Below, piece after piece: positions 35,100 to 43,987 of a DNA stretch of 64,000 bases (positions are counted from its first letter, which is position 1; each line of letters starts with the position of its first letter). The notes under the pieces were generated by a model. That model was given only the letters and a program-made list of their open reading frames with translations, did no database searches and had not been told where the DNA came from. This DNA is from Azophilus sp965116165 (lineage in GTDB: Bacteria; Pseudomonadota; Gammaproteobacteria; Pseudomonadales; Azotimanducaceae), in NCBI GenBank assembly GCA_965116165.1, contig OZ220484.1, positions 1,302,001 through 1,366,000 of the forward strand, written 5' to 3'. The position numbers and the translations under genes were made by a program.

Positions 35100-36292
35100 A
35101 ACACCCCCACATCAACGCTGGTCATGGCCAGAATGACACCGATCATAATCGACCCCAAAAAGCCGCCGATAAGCAGAATCGCCAGCGGCTCGACGAGGCC
35201 GAGAAAGCGTTTCATGCGCCGGGCGCTGTTCTGCTCGTAGAGCGTGGCCAGCGAACGCAGCATCTGCGCAAGCTGGCCGGACTGCTCGCCAACCCGCACC
35301 AGATTGCAGCCGGTGGGGGTCAGCGCATCCTGTTTCTCCAGCGCATCGGCCAGCGACACCCCACCCCGCACATCGGCCGCAGCCCGCGCCAGACCGGCAC
35401 GGCGGCGTGAAATCCGCACGCCGCGGGCGGCGAGGCCAAGGGCATCCATCAATTCCACGCGGCTGGCCAGCATGGCGCTCATCACGGAGGCCCACTTGGC
35501 GGTGTCGGCTTCCACAAGCCAATCGCGCAACACTGGTAGCCTCGCCAAACCGTCCATGCCGCCCTGGCGAACCGCCGGACGGCGAAACAGAGCCAACAAC
35601 AGGGCGAGAAGCGCAGCGGCAACAACGGCCACCAACAACGCTTTCTCGTTGAACCAGGCACCGGTGCGCAGCACCACTTCCGCCAACAGCGGTAAATCGC
35701 TGCCCCCGCTCAGTAGATTCGAGAATTGAGGCACGACAAATACGAAGACGAAGAATATGGCGGCCATGCCCGCTGTGACCAGTATCGCCGGATAGGTGAG
35801 CGCACTCTTGAAGTCCGCGGCGACCTTTTGGTCGTACTCCATCTGGCCCACCGCCCGACGCAGCGCTCCGGCAAGCTGGCCACTCAGTTCCCCGGCTTCC
35901 ACGAGATGATAGACATAGTCCGGCAGCGGCAATTCGCTGGCTCGGAGCGCGCCGAGAAAGTTCTTGCCCTGGGCGATGCCCTTGCCGATGGCGGCAAAGC
36001 CCGCAGCGAGCGCCGGATGATGGCGGCCGCGGCTCTGGGCAAGAACGGCATCGCCGAGCGAAACACCGGATTCCAACAATGTGGCCAGTTCATGGAAAGC
36101 CACTGTGAGTTCCTGGGCGCGCAGGCGACGGCGGAGCGCAAGGCGCAACTCCTCGCGATGTTCGCTCACACCCACCACGGTGTGCCCATCGCTCGTAAGG
36201 CGGCGCACCAATTCGGCGGCGGATTCGGCCCGGGCCTGCCCCCTGAGCCGCCTGCCCCGACGATCAAATACCTCGTAGTTGAATTCTTGCAC
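35096..36292 (-). CDS. gspF: type II secretion inner-membrane platform protein GspF
   Basis: 398 residues with two T2SF domains (about 60-185 and 265-390) and three membrane helices. Motifs: ELATLLESGVSLGDAVLAQ, LVEAGELSGQLAGALRRAVGQMEYD, FVFVFVVPQFSNLL, NLVRVGEQSGQLAQMLRSLA, LVEPLAILLIGGFLGSIMIGVILAM. It anchors GspE at the membrane. It lies 8 bp after gspE and overlaps gspG. Confidence 0.95.
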   Translation of the reverse strand: MQEFNYEVFDRRGRRLRGQARAESAAELVRRLTSDGHTVVGVSEHREELRLALRRRLRAQELTVAFHELATLLESGVSLGDAVLAQSRGRHHPALAAGFAAIGKGIAQGKNFLGALRASELPLPDYVYHLVEAGELSGQLAGALRRAVGQMEYDQKVAADFKSALTYPAILVTAGMAAIFFVFVFVVPQFSNLLSGGSDLPLLAEVVLRTGAWFNEKALLVAVVAAALLALLLALFRRPAVRQGGMDGLARLPVLRDWLVEADTAKWASVMSAMLASRVELMDALGLAARGVRISRRRAGLARAAADVRGGVSLADALEKQDALTPTGCNLVRVGEQSGQLAQMLRSLATLYEQNSARRMKRFLGLVEPLAILLIGGFLGSIMIGVILAMTSVDVGVL

Positions 36293-36300
36293 TGCCCAAA

Positions 36301-38043
36301 TCAGATTTCCGCAAGCGTTAGGCGCGCCACCTCGTCCAGCGTGGTGCGGCCGTGCGATGCCTTCACCAAACCGTCCTGATACAAATTGCGGTGCCCCCGC
36401 TTCGCGGCAAAACGCTTCAAATCGTTGAGCGGAGCGCCGGCAACAATCATGTCCTGCAATTCACCGCCCATCGGAACCAATTCATAGATGCCGGTGCGGC
36501 CCCGGTAACCAGTGTGCTGGCAGGCATCGCAGCCGCTGGGCCGAACCCAATTGTCGCCAAGCAGGCCGGCGGGCAGCGCGGCAAGCTGCTCGGCGAGATA
36601 GGCGGGGGGGCGCACCGGCTCGGCGCAATGGGAACAAGGCTTGCGCACGAGGCGCTGGGCCTGTACGCCGCGGATGGGCGAGGCCACCAGGAAGGGTTCG
36701 ACACCCATGTCCACGAGGCGGGTGAAGCTGGAGATGGCATCGTTGGTGTGCACGGTGGAAAGCACCACATGGCCGGTGAGCGCCGAGCGGATGGCGATTT
36801 CGGCGGTTTCGAGATCCCGCATTTCGCCGATCATTATGACATCCGGATCCTGGCGCAGGATGGCGCGCAGGGCCCGCGCAAAGGTGTAGCCAATTTCCGC
36901 CTGCACCTGAATCTGCGTGATATTCGGCATTTGGTATTCCACCGGGTCTTCCACGGTAATGATTTTCTTCACGCCGTCGTCCATCTCGCCGAGTGCCGCA
37001 TACAGGGTGGTGGACTTGCCGGAGCCGGTGGGGCCGGTAACCAGCACAATGCCGTTGCTCGCGCCGAGCCAGCCACGGAACATCTCCTGATGGTCGGGGT
37101 CCATGCCGAGGCCCACCAAGTCGAGGTCGTCGCGCTCCTTGGGCAACATGCGCATGACGATGGATTCCCCGAAGGCGCAGGGCACGGTGGAGACGCGAAT
37201 ATCCATCTCCTTGCCCGAGATGCGGGTGGTGATGCGGCCGTCCTGGGGTAGGCGGCGCTCGGCGATATCAATGCCGGAAATGAGCTTGATGCGGGATGCG
37301 ACGGCGGGAAAGCGTTCCACGGGTTGGGTGAGGCGGCTATGCAGAATGCCGTCCACACGCATGCGCACCGCGAAGTTCTCCTCTGCCGGCTCGACATGGA
37401 TATCGGAGGCATCGAGATCAACGGCCTGGGAAAGCAGATTGTTCACCAACTCGATAACCGGCGCTTCCTCGGCCATTTCCCGCAGTTGCCGGGCATCCCC
37501 GCCGGCGAACAGGTTTTGGATGGCCCGTTCCTTGCGCACGAAATCGACGAGGCGGTCGATTTGGTGGTTGGCGGCCAGATAAAAGGCTACCGGCTCGCCT
37601 GGGAAAAAGTAGTTCAGGGCACCAAGCAGTTCCTGATCCCAAGGGTCGCGGGCCAGACAATGCAGTTGGTCCTCGGCCCGCCACAGCAATACGGCGCGGT
37701 CAAGCAACCAGTCGAGCTTGATGGGCGATGAAACCATGAACTGGTAGACCTCCAGGCTATCCGGCAGTTCTTCGGTATTGCGCAGATAGACGGCATCAAG
37801 GCGCTCTTCCAGCGTTCTGAGCAGCAGATCTTCCGAAATGGCGCCGACGCGCACCAACAGAGCGCCGAGCCGGCCACCCACCTGCTGCTGAATTTCGACG
37901 GCCCGCTGCACATCGGCCGGGTCAACCTGACCACGGGCGACGAGCAATTCGCCGAGGCGCAGCTTCCGCGTATCGGCTTCCCGGACCTGCGCATGGTGTC
38001 CGGTATCCTTGTCGGACTGTTCGTGGTCGGTGGCGAGGTTCAT
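36301..38043 (-). CDS. gspE: type II secretion ATPase GspE
   Basis: 580 residues. There are N-terminal GspE_N domains (LRLGELLVARGQVDPADVQRAV; about 25-160), then the secretion ATPase core with ASDIHVEP, Walker A GPTGSGKST (337-345), Asp-box VEDPVEY, Walker B-like RQDPDVIMIGEMRD and His-box LSTVHTND. The zinc-binding subdomain has two CxxC pairs (Cys470/473 and 505/508), and the C-terminal part TGYRGRTGIYEL follows. It powers pseudopilus assembly from the cytoplasm. It is the first gene of the T2SS cluster, and nothing obvious is shared with the TonB-like gene further upstream. Confidence 0.96.
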   Translation of the reverse strand: MNLATDHEQSDKDTGHHAQVREADTRKLRLGELLVARGQVDPADVQRAVEIQQQVGGRLGALLVRVGAISEDLLLRTLEERLDAVYLRNTEELPDSLEVYQFMVSSPIKLDWLLDRAVLLWRAEDQLHCLARDPWDQELLGALNYFFPGEPVAFYLAANHQIDRLVDFVRKERAIQNLFAGGDARQLREMAEEAPVIELVNNLLSQAVDLDASDIHVEPAEENFAVRMRVDGILHSRLTQPVERFPAVASRIKLISGIDIAERRLPQDGRITTRISGKEMDIRVSTVPCAFGESIVMRMLPKERDDLDLVGLGMDPDHQEMFRGWLGASNGIVLVTGPTGSGKSTTLYAALGEMDDGVKKIITVEDPVEYQMPNITQIQVQAEIGYTFARALRAILRQDPDVIMIGEMRDLETAEIAIRSALTGHVVLSTVHTNDAISSFTRLVDMGVEPFLVASPIRGVQAQRLVRKPCSHCAEPVRPPAYLAEQLAALPAGLLGDNWVRPSGCDACQHTGYRGRTGIYELVPMGGELQDMIVAGAPLNDLKRFAAKRGHRNLYQDGLVKASHGRTTLDEVARLTLAEI

Positions 38044-38198
38044 GCGGCAATTCTAACAGCGAGAGGGGCGCTGTCCCCAAATTGAATCGAGATTGGATAC
38101 TTGACGCAATGGACCACCATTGTGGTTGTTATGTTGGGCACGGTCAATCGGAAAGCGCTCGTTGTCGTGCATCGGCTCGTCAAATATAGCGCCCCGCG

Positions 38199-38594
38199 TC
38201 AATAGCCCGCGTACGCACCGCCCTCGCCCAACCGAAACTCAAGCGTGCTCACCCGGTCGGAGAGCGCCACGCTGCGCCCCGCAACCACCGGTGGGCGAAA
38301 TCGCCATTGCGCAACAGCCCGCAAGGCCGCCGCCTCGAATACGCCCGTGGGCACCGCCTCCAGGACGCGCGGGTTGGCCACCTCCCCCTCCGCGGTAACG
38401 TCGTAGCGGACCCTTACGAATCCCTCAACCCGCGCCGCCTTCGCCTCCGGCGGATAAACGGGGTCGGGGCCCGAAACAAATTGCAACGGCCGCGGCGCCG
38501 ACGCGCAACCCGCCAACGCCAACGCCAACGCCAACGCCAACGCCAGAGGCAGGATGCACGAGCGGGCGGCCCACTTTTCAAGTAACGAACACAT
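38199..38594 (-). CDS. small lipoprotein with TonB C-terminal domain
   Basis: 131 residues. A signal peptide consisting of six Leu-Ala pairs ends in the lipobox LAGC (Cys30). It is followed by a single TonB_C domain: DPVYPPEAKAARVEGFVRVRYDVTAEGEVANPRVLEAVPTGVFEAAALRAVAQWRFRPP. TonB_C domains contact TonB boxes or act as periplasmic adaptors. Without the ExbB-coupled membrane anchor this cannot be a classic TonB. It may be an outer-membrane-tethered accessory to the T2SS or to an exporter. The hydrophobic core is encoded by a hexanucleotide repeat. Confidence 0.8.
   Translation of the reverse strand: MCSLLEKWAARSCILPLALALALALALAGCASAPRPLQFVSGPDPVYPPEAKAARVEGFVRVRYDVTAEGEVANPRVLEAVPTGVFEAAALRAVAQWRFRPPVVAGRSVALSDRVSTLEFRLGEGGAYAGY
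38511..38545. repeat. hexanucleotide microsatellite in a signal peptide
   Basis: Five perfect tandem CGCCAA units plus a sixth degenerate one (CGCCAG). On the coding strand each unit is TTGGCG, that is Leu-Ala. Slippage would add or remove two residues of the signal-peptide core without breaking the frame. Confidence 0.9.
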
Positions 38595-38788
38595 GGTTAC
38601 TCAACCCCTGCACCCAAGTAGGTCGATATGCTCCACCGTAAAATCAATGCGCTGTCCGGTTTGCCGGGATGATGGCGGCACTTCCCGTCAAAGACACGCC
38701 ATAGGCCATGGGGGCTATCCGTAGTCCGCGCCAGCGCCTTTGCGTCTATAATAATCATCATCAGCTTTAAGTTGTCGGCCAAATTGAC

Positions 38789-39088
38789 TTGAGCGAGCCC
38801 CTACCAACGGCAACCACGGCGGAGGCCGTCGGACTACTACTCCGCTCGCCGTGTTGGACGGTGTCCGAGGTGCTCGACCTGCTCGATATAGGCGATGCCG
38901 AGTTCCGCGAAATGGTTCTGCGCAACCACGGGCTGGCGGATATTTTGGAGCGCCGCCGACAACACTGCGTTGACATCCACGAGCGCCAATGCCGGGCCTG
39001 CGGAGAAGTCTTTCTGACGGCGACATTTCGCAACTACTGTGGCGCTCCCGCATGCCGGGCCATTGCCGCAATAGAGAAAGGAGCCTGA
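38789..39088 (+). CDS. small zinc-finger-like protein
   Basis: 99 residues from a TTG start, with an in-frame stop just upstream. An N-terminal helical part (CWTVSEVLDLLDIGDAEFREMVLRNHGLADIL) resembles a small DNA- or protein-binding helical bundle. It is followed by CRACGEVFLTATFRNYCGAPACRAIAAIE, whose Cys pairs (CxxC...CxxxxC) look like a treble-clef zinc site. Amino-acid make-up and motif spacing look like real protein, but there is no clear ribosome-binding site and I recognise no family. A longer antisense frame covers the same bases and looks less protein-like. Confidence 0.5.
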   Translation: MSEPLPTATTAEAVGLLLRSPCWTVSEVLDLLDIGDAEFREMVLRNHGLADILERRRQHCVDIHERQCRACGEVFLTATFRNYCGAPACRAIAAIEKGA

Positions 39089-39261
39089 GCGCGCCTTCTG
39101 GAAACCAATGTTCGGGAATCGGTAGTGCCGCGGTTTGACACTTGCGCGAACCAAACAGGGTGCGGATCCCAAGATCCCGGCTCGGCGGACTCCGCATCGG
39201 CAAGCCGGACAGTTTATTTCTTCTAAAACCGGACATATCTATTTGTTGACAACACCGCGAC

Positions 39262-39367
39262 AATTCCCGCCAACGATGCGCGATTACTCGCTTGGGTCCG
39301 AATACCAAGCGAAATGGACCATTCAGGCATTAGTCGGGCACCACTTTTTGGGCATTGCCATGCTTAG
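39262..39367 (+). repeat. repeat R, copy 1 (abuts a family A element)
   Basis: About 105 bp that match the reverse strand of 41857-41962 at roughly 75-80% (shared cores CCAACGATGCGCGAT and GGCAT...GCCATGCTT). Both copies end directly at the GGAAGGTCTGAAC end of a family A element. Conceptual translations are alike (PTMRDYSLGSEY against PTMRDHSFASAY), but no transposase motif is visible. Confidence 0.75.
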
Positions 39368-39466
39368 GGAAGGTCTGAACAAATCGATAGAGCAGCATTG
39401 ATATACTCGTAAACTATTGATTTTATTAACTCGGATGCCGCGACTACAGAATTAATCAGAGGTTCC
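39368..39466 (+). mobile_element. family A MITE, intact copy with TTAG duplication
   Basis: 99 bp, GGAAGGTCTGAACAAATC to (inverted) GGAACCTCTGATTAATTC, exactly flanked by TTAG (39364-39367 and 39467-39470). It lies in the 480-bp gap between the zinc-finger-like gene and cytochrome c'. Together with repeat R it accounts for most of that gap. Confidence 0.92.
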
Positions 39467-39567
39467 TTAGCGGGAATTGCTGACAACACCGCTCTTGCCT
39501 TGACGAGTCAACCCATCTTTAATTGCCGTTCCCCCAGCAATTTGCTGTTTCATCCCAAGGAGATCTC

Positions 39568-39981
39568 ATGCGTTCCAAAATTCTGGCCCTATGCGCCCTA
39601 TTGGCGGCCCCGGCGTTTGCCGACGAGGGCGCGATGGACTACCGCCACCACACCATGGAGGCCATCGGCGGCCACACATCGGCCTTTTTCGATATTTTGC
39701 AGGGCAAGGCGGCGCACCAAGACCACTTGGCACTGCATGCGAATGCCCTTGCCGAACTGGCGGCGATAACCGATACCCTGTTTCCGGAGGGCTCCGCCGG
39801 TGGCCACGCCTTGCCGGCCATCTGGGAAAATCCGGACGATTTCGCGATGCGCGTCGCAAATTTCCAAGAAGCCGCCGAGGGGTTGCGCGACACCATTGCC
39901 GCGGGCGGGTCGATTGGCCCCGCAGCCCAGGCGCTCGGGCAATCCTGCAAAGGTTGCCACGACAGCTATCGCGACGAGTAG
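39568..39981 (+). CDS. cytochrome c' (class II)
   Basis: 137 residues from ATG 39568, preceded by the strong ribosome-binding site AAGGAGATCTC. The signal peptide ends about APAFA. The mature part is a four-helix bundle with heme attachment CKGCH (Cys127, Cys130, His131) near the C-terminus, as in all cytochromes c'. These periplasmic proteins bind NO or CO and can accept electrons. A cytochrome b561 gene lies convergently downstream and may be the redox partner. An earlier frame start at 39523 is not needed. Confidence 0.93.
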   Translation: MRSKILALCALLAAPAFADEGAMDYRHHTMEAIGGHTSAFFDILQGKAAHQDHLALHANALAELAAITDTLFPEGSAGGHALPAIWENPDDFAMRVANFQEAAEGLRDTIAAGGSIGPAAQALGQSCKGCHDSYRDE

Positions 39982-40130
39982 CGGGCATTTGTCGTCCGCC
40001 GGTGTTTGGGGAGGATCCGATTAGCCCGATGCGCACCCGAGTGGAGCGAGTGGATGGATCCCGGGGTCGGATTCGGCGCCATGGCAAGTGCACAGGCGGG
40101 CGGTCCTCCCGTAGCGCACTGTGGCAACGC

Positions 40131-40772
40131 TCAGAAACAGTCGAGAGCTGCCCACACCACGCCTCCGACGACTAGCGCGGTAGCCAGCGCACGACGCCAA
40201 TAGTCGGGGGTTTCGGAACAAGCCGCCGATTTGACCCCGGTGAACATTGTCAGGGGCGTGCTGTCCCTGCGCAGTGCATAGACGATGTGCGCGGTCAGGT
40301 GGGCCGCGACACAGGCGATGATCGCCCAAAAAGCGCGGTTGTGGATCCAGGTAAGGTTGTTGGACGTCTCGTCGGACACATGGCGCGCCAATGGCCCTTC
40401 CGTGAATATGGCGTCGTTGGCAAACAGCCCGGTGCCAGCCTGCACCCCGGCCAACACCACTAGCGCAATCGCCATCGCCCGCCCCGGAGCGGTATGCGGG
40501 TCGTCTACCCGGCCGCCCCGGAAATGCTCCAGAATCGCGCGCGGCCCCACCCGATACGCGGCCCAGCGCACGTAGCGCCCTCCCCAAATGCCCCACAACA
40601 ACCGGAACAACAGCAAGCCCACCATCGTATAGCCGAATCGCATGTGCCAGGCGAGCAACGACAAGTCGCCGGACAACCCGGTGTACAGCAGGCAGCCGAT
40701 GCACACCGCGAACAGCCAATGCCAGATTCTCAGCGGCCAATCCCACACTTTGACTTGTCTGGATTCAATCAT
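40131..40772 (-). CDS. cytochrome b561
   Basis: 213 residues from ATG 40772 (AGAAGAG upstream). Longer starts at 40799 or 40805 would overlap mobA. Four membrane helices carry the heme-binding His: VWDWPLRIWHWLFAVCIG, LLAWHMRFGYTMVGLLLFRLLWG, NNLTWIHNRAFWAIIACVAAHLTAHIVYALR. It transfers electrons across the inner membrane, typically from quinol to a c-type cytochrome such as the cytochrome c' encoded opposite. It ends 150 bp from that gene (convergent). Confidence 0.88.
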   Translation of the reverse strand: MIESRQVKVWDWPLRIWHWLFAVCIGCLLYTGLSGDLSLLAWHMRFGYTMVGLLLFRLLWGIWGGRYVRWAAYRVGPRAILEHFRGGRVDDPHTAPGRAMAIALVVLAGVQAGTGLFANDAIFTEGPLARHVSDETSNNLTWIHNRAFWAIIACVAAHLTAHIVYALRRDSTPLTMFTGVKSAACSETPDYWRRALATALVVGGVVWAALDCF

Positions 40773-40788
40773 GCTCTTCTGCTGTGCA

Positions 40789-41541
40789 TCATGTTCCATG
40801 AGCATCCGTTTCAGATAGCAGCGTCCGCGCCTCCCGGAGATCGGCGGGTTCATTGATATTGAAGAATGAGCTTGTCCGATCAACCGGGAAATCGACCACG
40901 GCCAACCGATACCTCGCCATCCAAAGATCCACCTTGCGCAAACCTTCCTCGACCAACGCCCGGCGCAGTTCTTGCCTTAGAGCGACCGGCCAAACGGCGA
41001 AAAGCGGCTGAAGACGGACAGTTCCATCCGCACGGGCCGACCGATTCGGTGTCTGATTCATCCGAACGGTGTCTTTCCGGACGACCCTATCCGTGCGGAC
41101 CGACCCTTGATCCAAACCGATACTGTCATCGCCGGGGCGGCTGGCCGCACGAGCGCAGGAGAGTTCCGCGCCGCACGCAACCGCCGAGACCAATTTTGCA
41201 ACCAAATTATCGGGAATAAATGGCGTATCGGTCGCAAAGCTGGCCATATAGTCGGCCTCCGGCATCTGTTCCGCCGTCCACTCCAAGCCACTCAATACCC
41301 CGGCCAAGGGTCCGAAGCCAATCCCCAGGCTATCGGCGACCACCGGCAAACCAAAAGATGCGAAACGAGCCGGATCGCCGTTGGCATTCAAAACCAGTCG
41401 TTCCACCTGCGGTGTCGCCCGCTCAATCACCCTGTTGAGCAGCGTCCTGCCCCCAAGCATCGTCAAGCACTTGTCTCCACCTCCGACAAGCCCCATCCGT
41501 CTCGACCGACCTCCGGCCAATAGCAGCCCCGGTATTGTCAA
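40789..41541 (-). CDS. mobA: molybdenum cofactor guanylyltransferase
   Basis: 250 residues. The GTP-binding start LLAGGRSRRMG...GDKCLTMLGGRTLLNRVIERA and the ADYMASFATDTPFIPDNLVAKL segment (metal-binding Asp) are typical of MobA, which attaches GMP to molybdopterin. The tail LFAVWPVALRQELRRAL...FFNINEPADL is also conserved. An Arg/Asp/Thr-rich insert (about residues 145-172, translated from 41,020-41,105) is bounded by inverted repeats and absent from typical MobA (about 195-210 residues). It may bend out as a loop. Confidence 0.92.
   Translation of the reverse strand: MTIPGLLLAGGRSRRMGLVGGGDKCLTMLGGRTLLNRVIERATPQVERLVLNANGDPARFASFGLPVVADSLGIGFGPLAGVLSGLEWTAEQMPEADYMASFATDTPFIPDNLVAKLVSAVACGAELSCARAASRPGDDSIGLDQGSVRTDRVVRKDTVRMNQTPNRSARADGTVRLQPLFAVWPVALRQELRRALVEEGLRKVDLWMARYRLAVVDFPVDRTSSFFNINEPADLREARTLLSETDAHGT
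41027..41099. repeat. in-frame palindromic insert within mobA
   Basis: TCCGCACGG at 41027-41035 and CCGTGCGGA at 41091-41099 are exact inverted repeats enclosing two CGGTGTC repeats. The 73-bp segment coincides with the extra Arg-rich stretch of MobA, like the in-frame palindromic elements known from Rickettsia. Confidence 0.5.
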
Positions 41542-41800
41542 TGATGTGTCAACGCCGATTCGATGGCATCATGGACGCGTCAACCGCCATTGTTTTGAAT
41601 GCAGGCATCTGCTCGCCCATTCGACTTCCATACGCCCCTCCATTAATCTCGATTATAGGGCGATATTCCCGATCAGCGCACCCCGGGCAATTCCCGCCGG
41701 CAGCCTGTCGGACTTCATGGCACTTAATTTCGTAATCCATTGATTCTAATTGATATTTTATTTTCGGCCCATCGCGAGGGAATTTCTGAAATATAAATTA

Positions 41801-41962
41801 AATCAATAGCTTACGAATAGATCAATGCCGCTCCATCGAATTGTTCAGACCTTCCCCAAGCATGGCGATGCCGGAAAATTGGTGCCCAACCAACGCCTTA
41901 GTGGTCAATTTCGCCGGATACGCGGACGCAAACGAATGATCGCGCATCGTTGGCTGAAATTG
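41801..41962 (-). repeat. family A half-copy plus repeat R copy 2
   Basis: 41801-41855 is the GGAAGGTCTGAAC end of a family A element on the minus strand, truncated at its centre. It joins directly to repeat R (41857-41962), matching the arrangement at 39262-39466. The rest of the gap between mobA and the DUF3604 gene (41542-41800 and 41963-42136) shows no gene. The part near 41740-41800 is AT-rich. Confidence 0.75.
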
Positions 41963-42136
41963 CTGGGGGACAATGCGCCAATTTGACCCTTCCGCATTCT
42001 GGAACCCGCGCCAACGGCGGAGTTTAGCCGGCCAGAATTTCAAATCGCGACACTACTTGGCGGCGGGCGCGGTTGCATCCTTGACGAGGAAGCAGCAAAG
42101 TCGGCATCCGTCGATCATTCGGAAGGGGAACCTGAC

Positions 42137-43987
42137 ATGGATTTGAGGGAAGCGGCCTTGTTTTGCACCGCGATAATCACCGGATTCTCCGCGGCTGGCG
42201 CGCTCGCAGCAGGCCAGTACTCCGCGCCGGTCGGCAAGGACTATCCAATCAACCTCTATTGGGGCGACACGCACCTGCACTCCCGCAATTCGGCGGACGC
42301 CTACTCGCTCGGGAATATGAACCTAACCCAGGCGGATGCCTACCGTTTCGCCCGCGGCGAGGAACTCACCGCCCACAACGGCATGCGGGTGCGCCTGCGG
42401 CGACCACTGGATTTCCTTGTCGTCTCCGACCACAGCGAATACCTCGGCGGCTACTACCGGTTCGGCGTGGGCGACCCCTTGGTGACGAACTCCGAGGCGG
42501 GGAAGCAGTGGGCGCAACTCATCGCCGAGGGCAATCCGGACCAAATGATCGCCACCTTTACCGGCAGCATGAACGACCCGGAAAACTACCCGCCCTTCCC
42601 GTATGAGACCCGCAGGCTGATTTGGCGAGAGGTGGCGGAAACCGCGGACGACTACAACGACCCCGGCCAATTCACGACGCTCGCCGGCTACGAGTGGACA
42701 TCGGCCATCGACGGCAACAATCTGCACCGGGTCGTGGTCTTTCGGGACGGTGCCGAGACCGTGGGGAAGCTGCCCCCGTTCTCCGGGCAAGACAGCCTCG
42801 ACCCCGAGGATCTATGGCGGGCTCTGGCCCGCTATGAGACCGAAACCGGCGGCGAAGTCATCGCCATTCCACACAACGGCAATCTTTCCAACGGCATGAT
42901 GTTCCCCGCCCGCTCGGTTGACGGGCGACCCATCGACCTCGCCTACGCCAAGTTGCGCTCGCGCTGGGAACCCATTGTTGAAGTCACCCAGGTCAAGGGC
43001 GACAGCGAGGCCCATCCGACCCTGTCCCCCAACGACGAGTTCGCCGATTTCGAGAACTGGGACTGGGACAACATTGGCCGCAGCGTCGCCAAGGAGGATT
43101 GGATGCTGCCCCACGAGTACGCCCGCGGCGCCCTGAAGCTCGGCCTGGGCTACGAGGCGGAGCTGGGCGTCAATCCGTTCAAGTTCGGGATGATCGGCAG
43201 CACCGACAACCACACCTCCCTGGCCACCGCCGCCGAAAACAACTTCTTCGGCAAATTCGCGGAATCGGAACCCGACCCGGCGCGGCTTGAGAACGCCATG
43301 GCCAACAACCGCCTCTGGGAGAATTGGAATATTGTCGCCTCCGGCTACGCCGCGGTCTGGGCGCGGGAGAACACCCGCGAAGAACTGTTCGCGGCCCTGA
43401 AACGCCGCGAGGTGTACGCCACCACCGGTACCCGCATCGTGGTGCGCTTCTTTGGCGGCTGGAACTTCGAACCGGACGACATACACAAACCGGCCTATCT
43501 CGACATCGCCTACGGCCGGGGCGTGCCCATGGGTGGGGATCTAACCGCCGCACCGGAGGGGCGCGCGCCAACTTTCATCGCCGTCGCCGCCAAGGATCCC
43601 GACTGGGCGAACCTCGACCGCATCCAAATCGTCAAGGGCTGGCTCGACGATGCCGGCAATCCGAACGAGAAGGTCTACGACGTGGCGCTCTCCGACGGGC
43701 GCAAAGCCAACCCGGAAACGGGCAAGGCACCGCCGGTCGGCTCGACGGTGAATGTTGCCGAGGCGAGCTACACCAATACCATCGGTGCGCCCATGCTCGC
43801 CACCGTATGGACGGATCCGGATTTCGACCCGGCCGAGCGCGCCTTCTACTATGTCCGGGTGATCGAGATTCCCACCCCGCGCTGGACGGCCTACGACGCC
43901 AAACATTTCAAAATCGCGTTGCCCGACCAGATCCCGACGACCGTGCAGGACCGGGCCTATACTTCGCCAATCTGGTACACGCCCTAA
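42137..43987 (+). CDS. DUF3604 family protein
   Basis: 616 residues. A signal peptide (ALFCTAIITGFSAAGALAAG) precedes a PHP-like metal-dependent fold: YWGDTHLHSRNSADAY (His pair), VVSDHSEYLGGYY, TLAGYEWTSAIDGNNLHRVVVF, IAIPHNGNLSNGMMF, GMIGSTDNHTS and KRREVYATTGTRIVVRFFGGW. These match DUF3604 throughout its length. The activity is unknown; metal-dependent phosphoesterase-like chemistry in the periplasm is plausible from the HxH and D/H ligands. In other proteobacteria I recall DUF3604 next to a membrane-anchored PpiC isomerase. The same pairing is seen here but split by a 750-bp pile of repeats. Confidence 0.9.
   Translation: MDLREAALFCTAIITGFSAAGALAAGQYSAPVGKDYPINLYWGDTHLHSRNSADAYSLGNMNLTQADAYRFARGEELTAHNGMRVRLRRPLDFLVVSDHSEYLGGYYRFGVGDPLVTNSEAGKQWAQLIAEGNPDQMIATFTGSMNDPENYPPFPYETRRLIWREVAETADDYNDPGQFTTLAGYEWTSAIDGNNLHRVVVFRDGAETVGKLPPFSGQDSLDPEDLWRALARYETETGGEVIAIPHNGNLSNGMMFPARSVDGRPIDLAYAKLRSRWEPIVEVTQVKGDSEAHPTLSPNDEFADFENWDWDNIGRSVAKEDWMLPHEYARGALKLGLGYEAELGVNPFKFGMIGSTDNHTSLATAAENNFFGKFAESEPDPARLENAMANNRLWENWNIVASGYAAVWARENTREELFAALKRREVYATTGTRIVVRFFGGWNFEPDDIHKPAYLDIAYGRGVPMGGDLTAAPEGRAPTFIAVAAKDPDWANLDRIQIVKGWLDDAGNPNEKVYDVALSDGRKANPETGKAPPVGSTVNVAEASYTNTIGAPMLATVWTDPDFDPAERAFYYVRVIEIPTPRWTAYDAKHFKIALPDQIPTTVQDRAYTSPIWYTP

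Noticed and set aside
39135..39401. 88-residue plus-strand frame containing repeat R and the start of a family A element, considered as a gene or transposase remnant.
   Set aside because: It runs into the inverted end of the MITE and has no transposase motif or ribosome-binding site; reported as a repeat instead.
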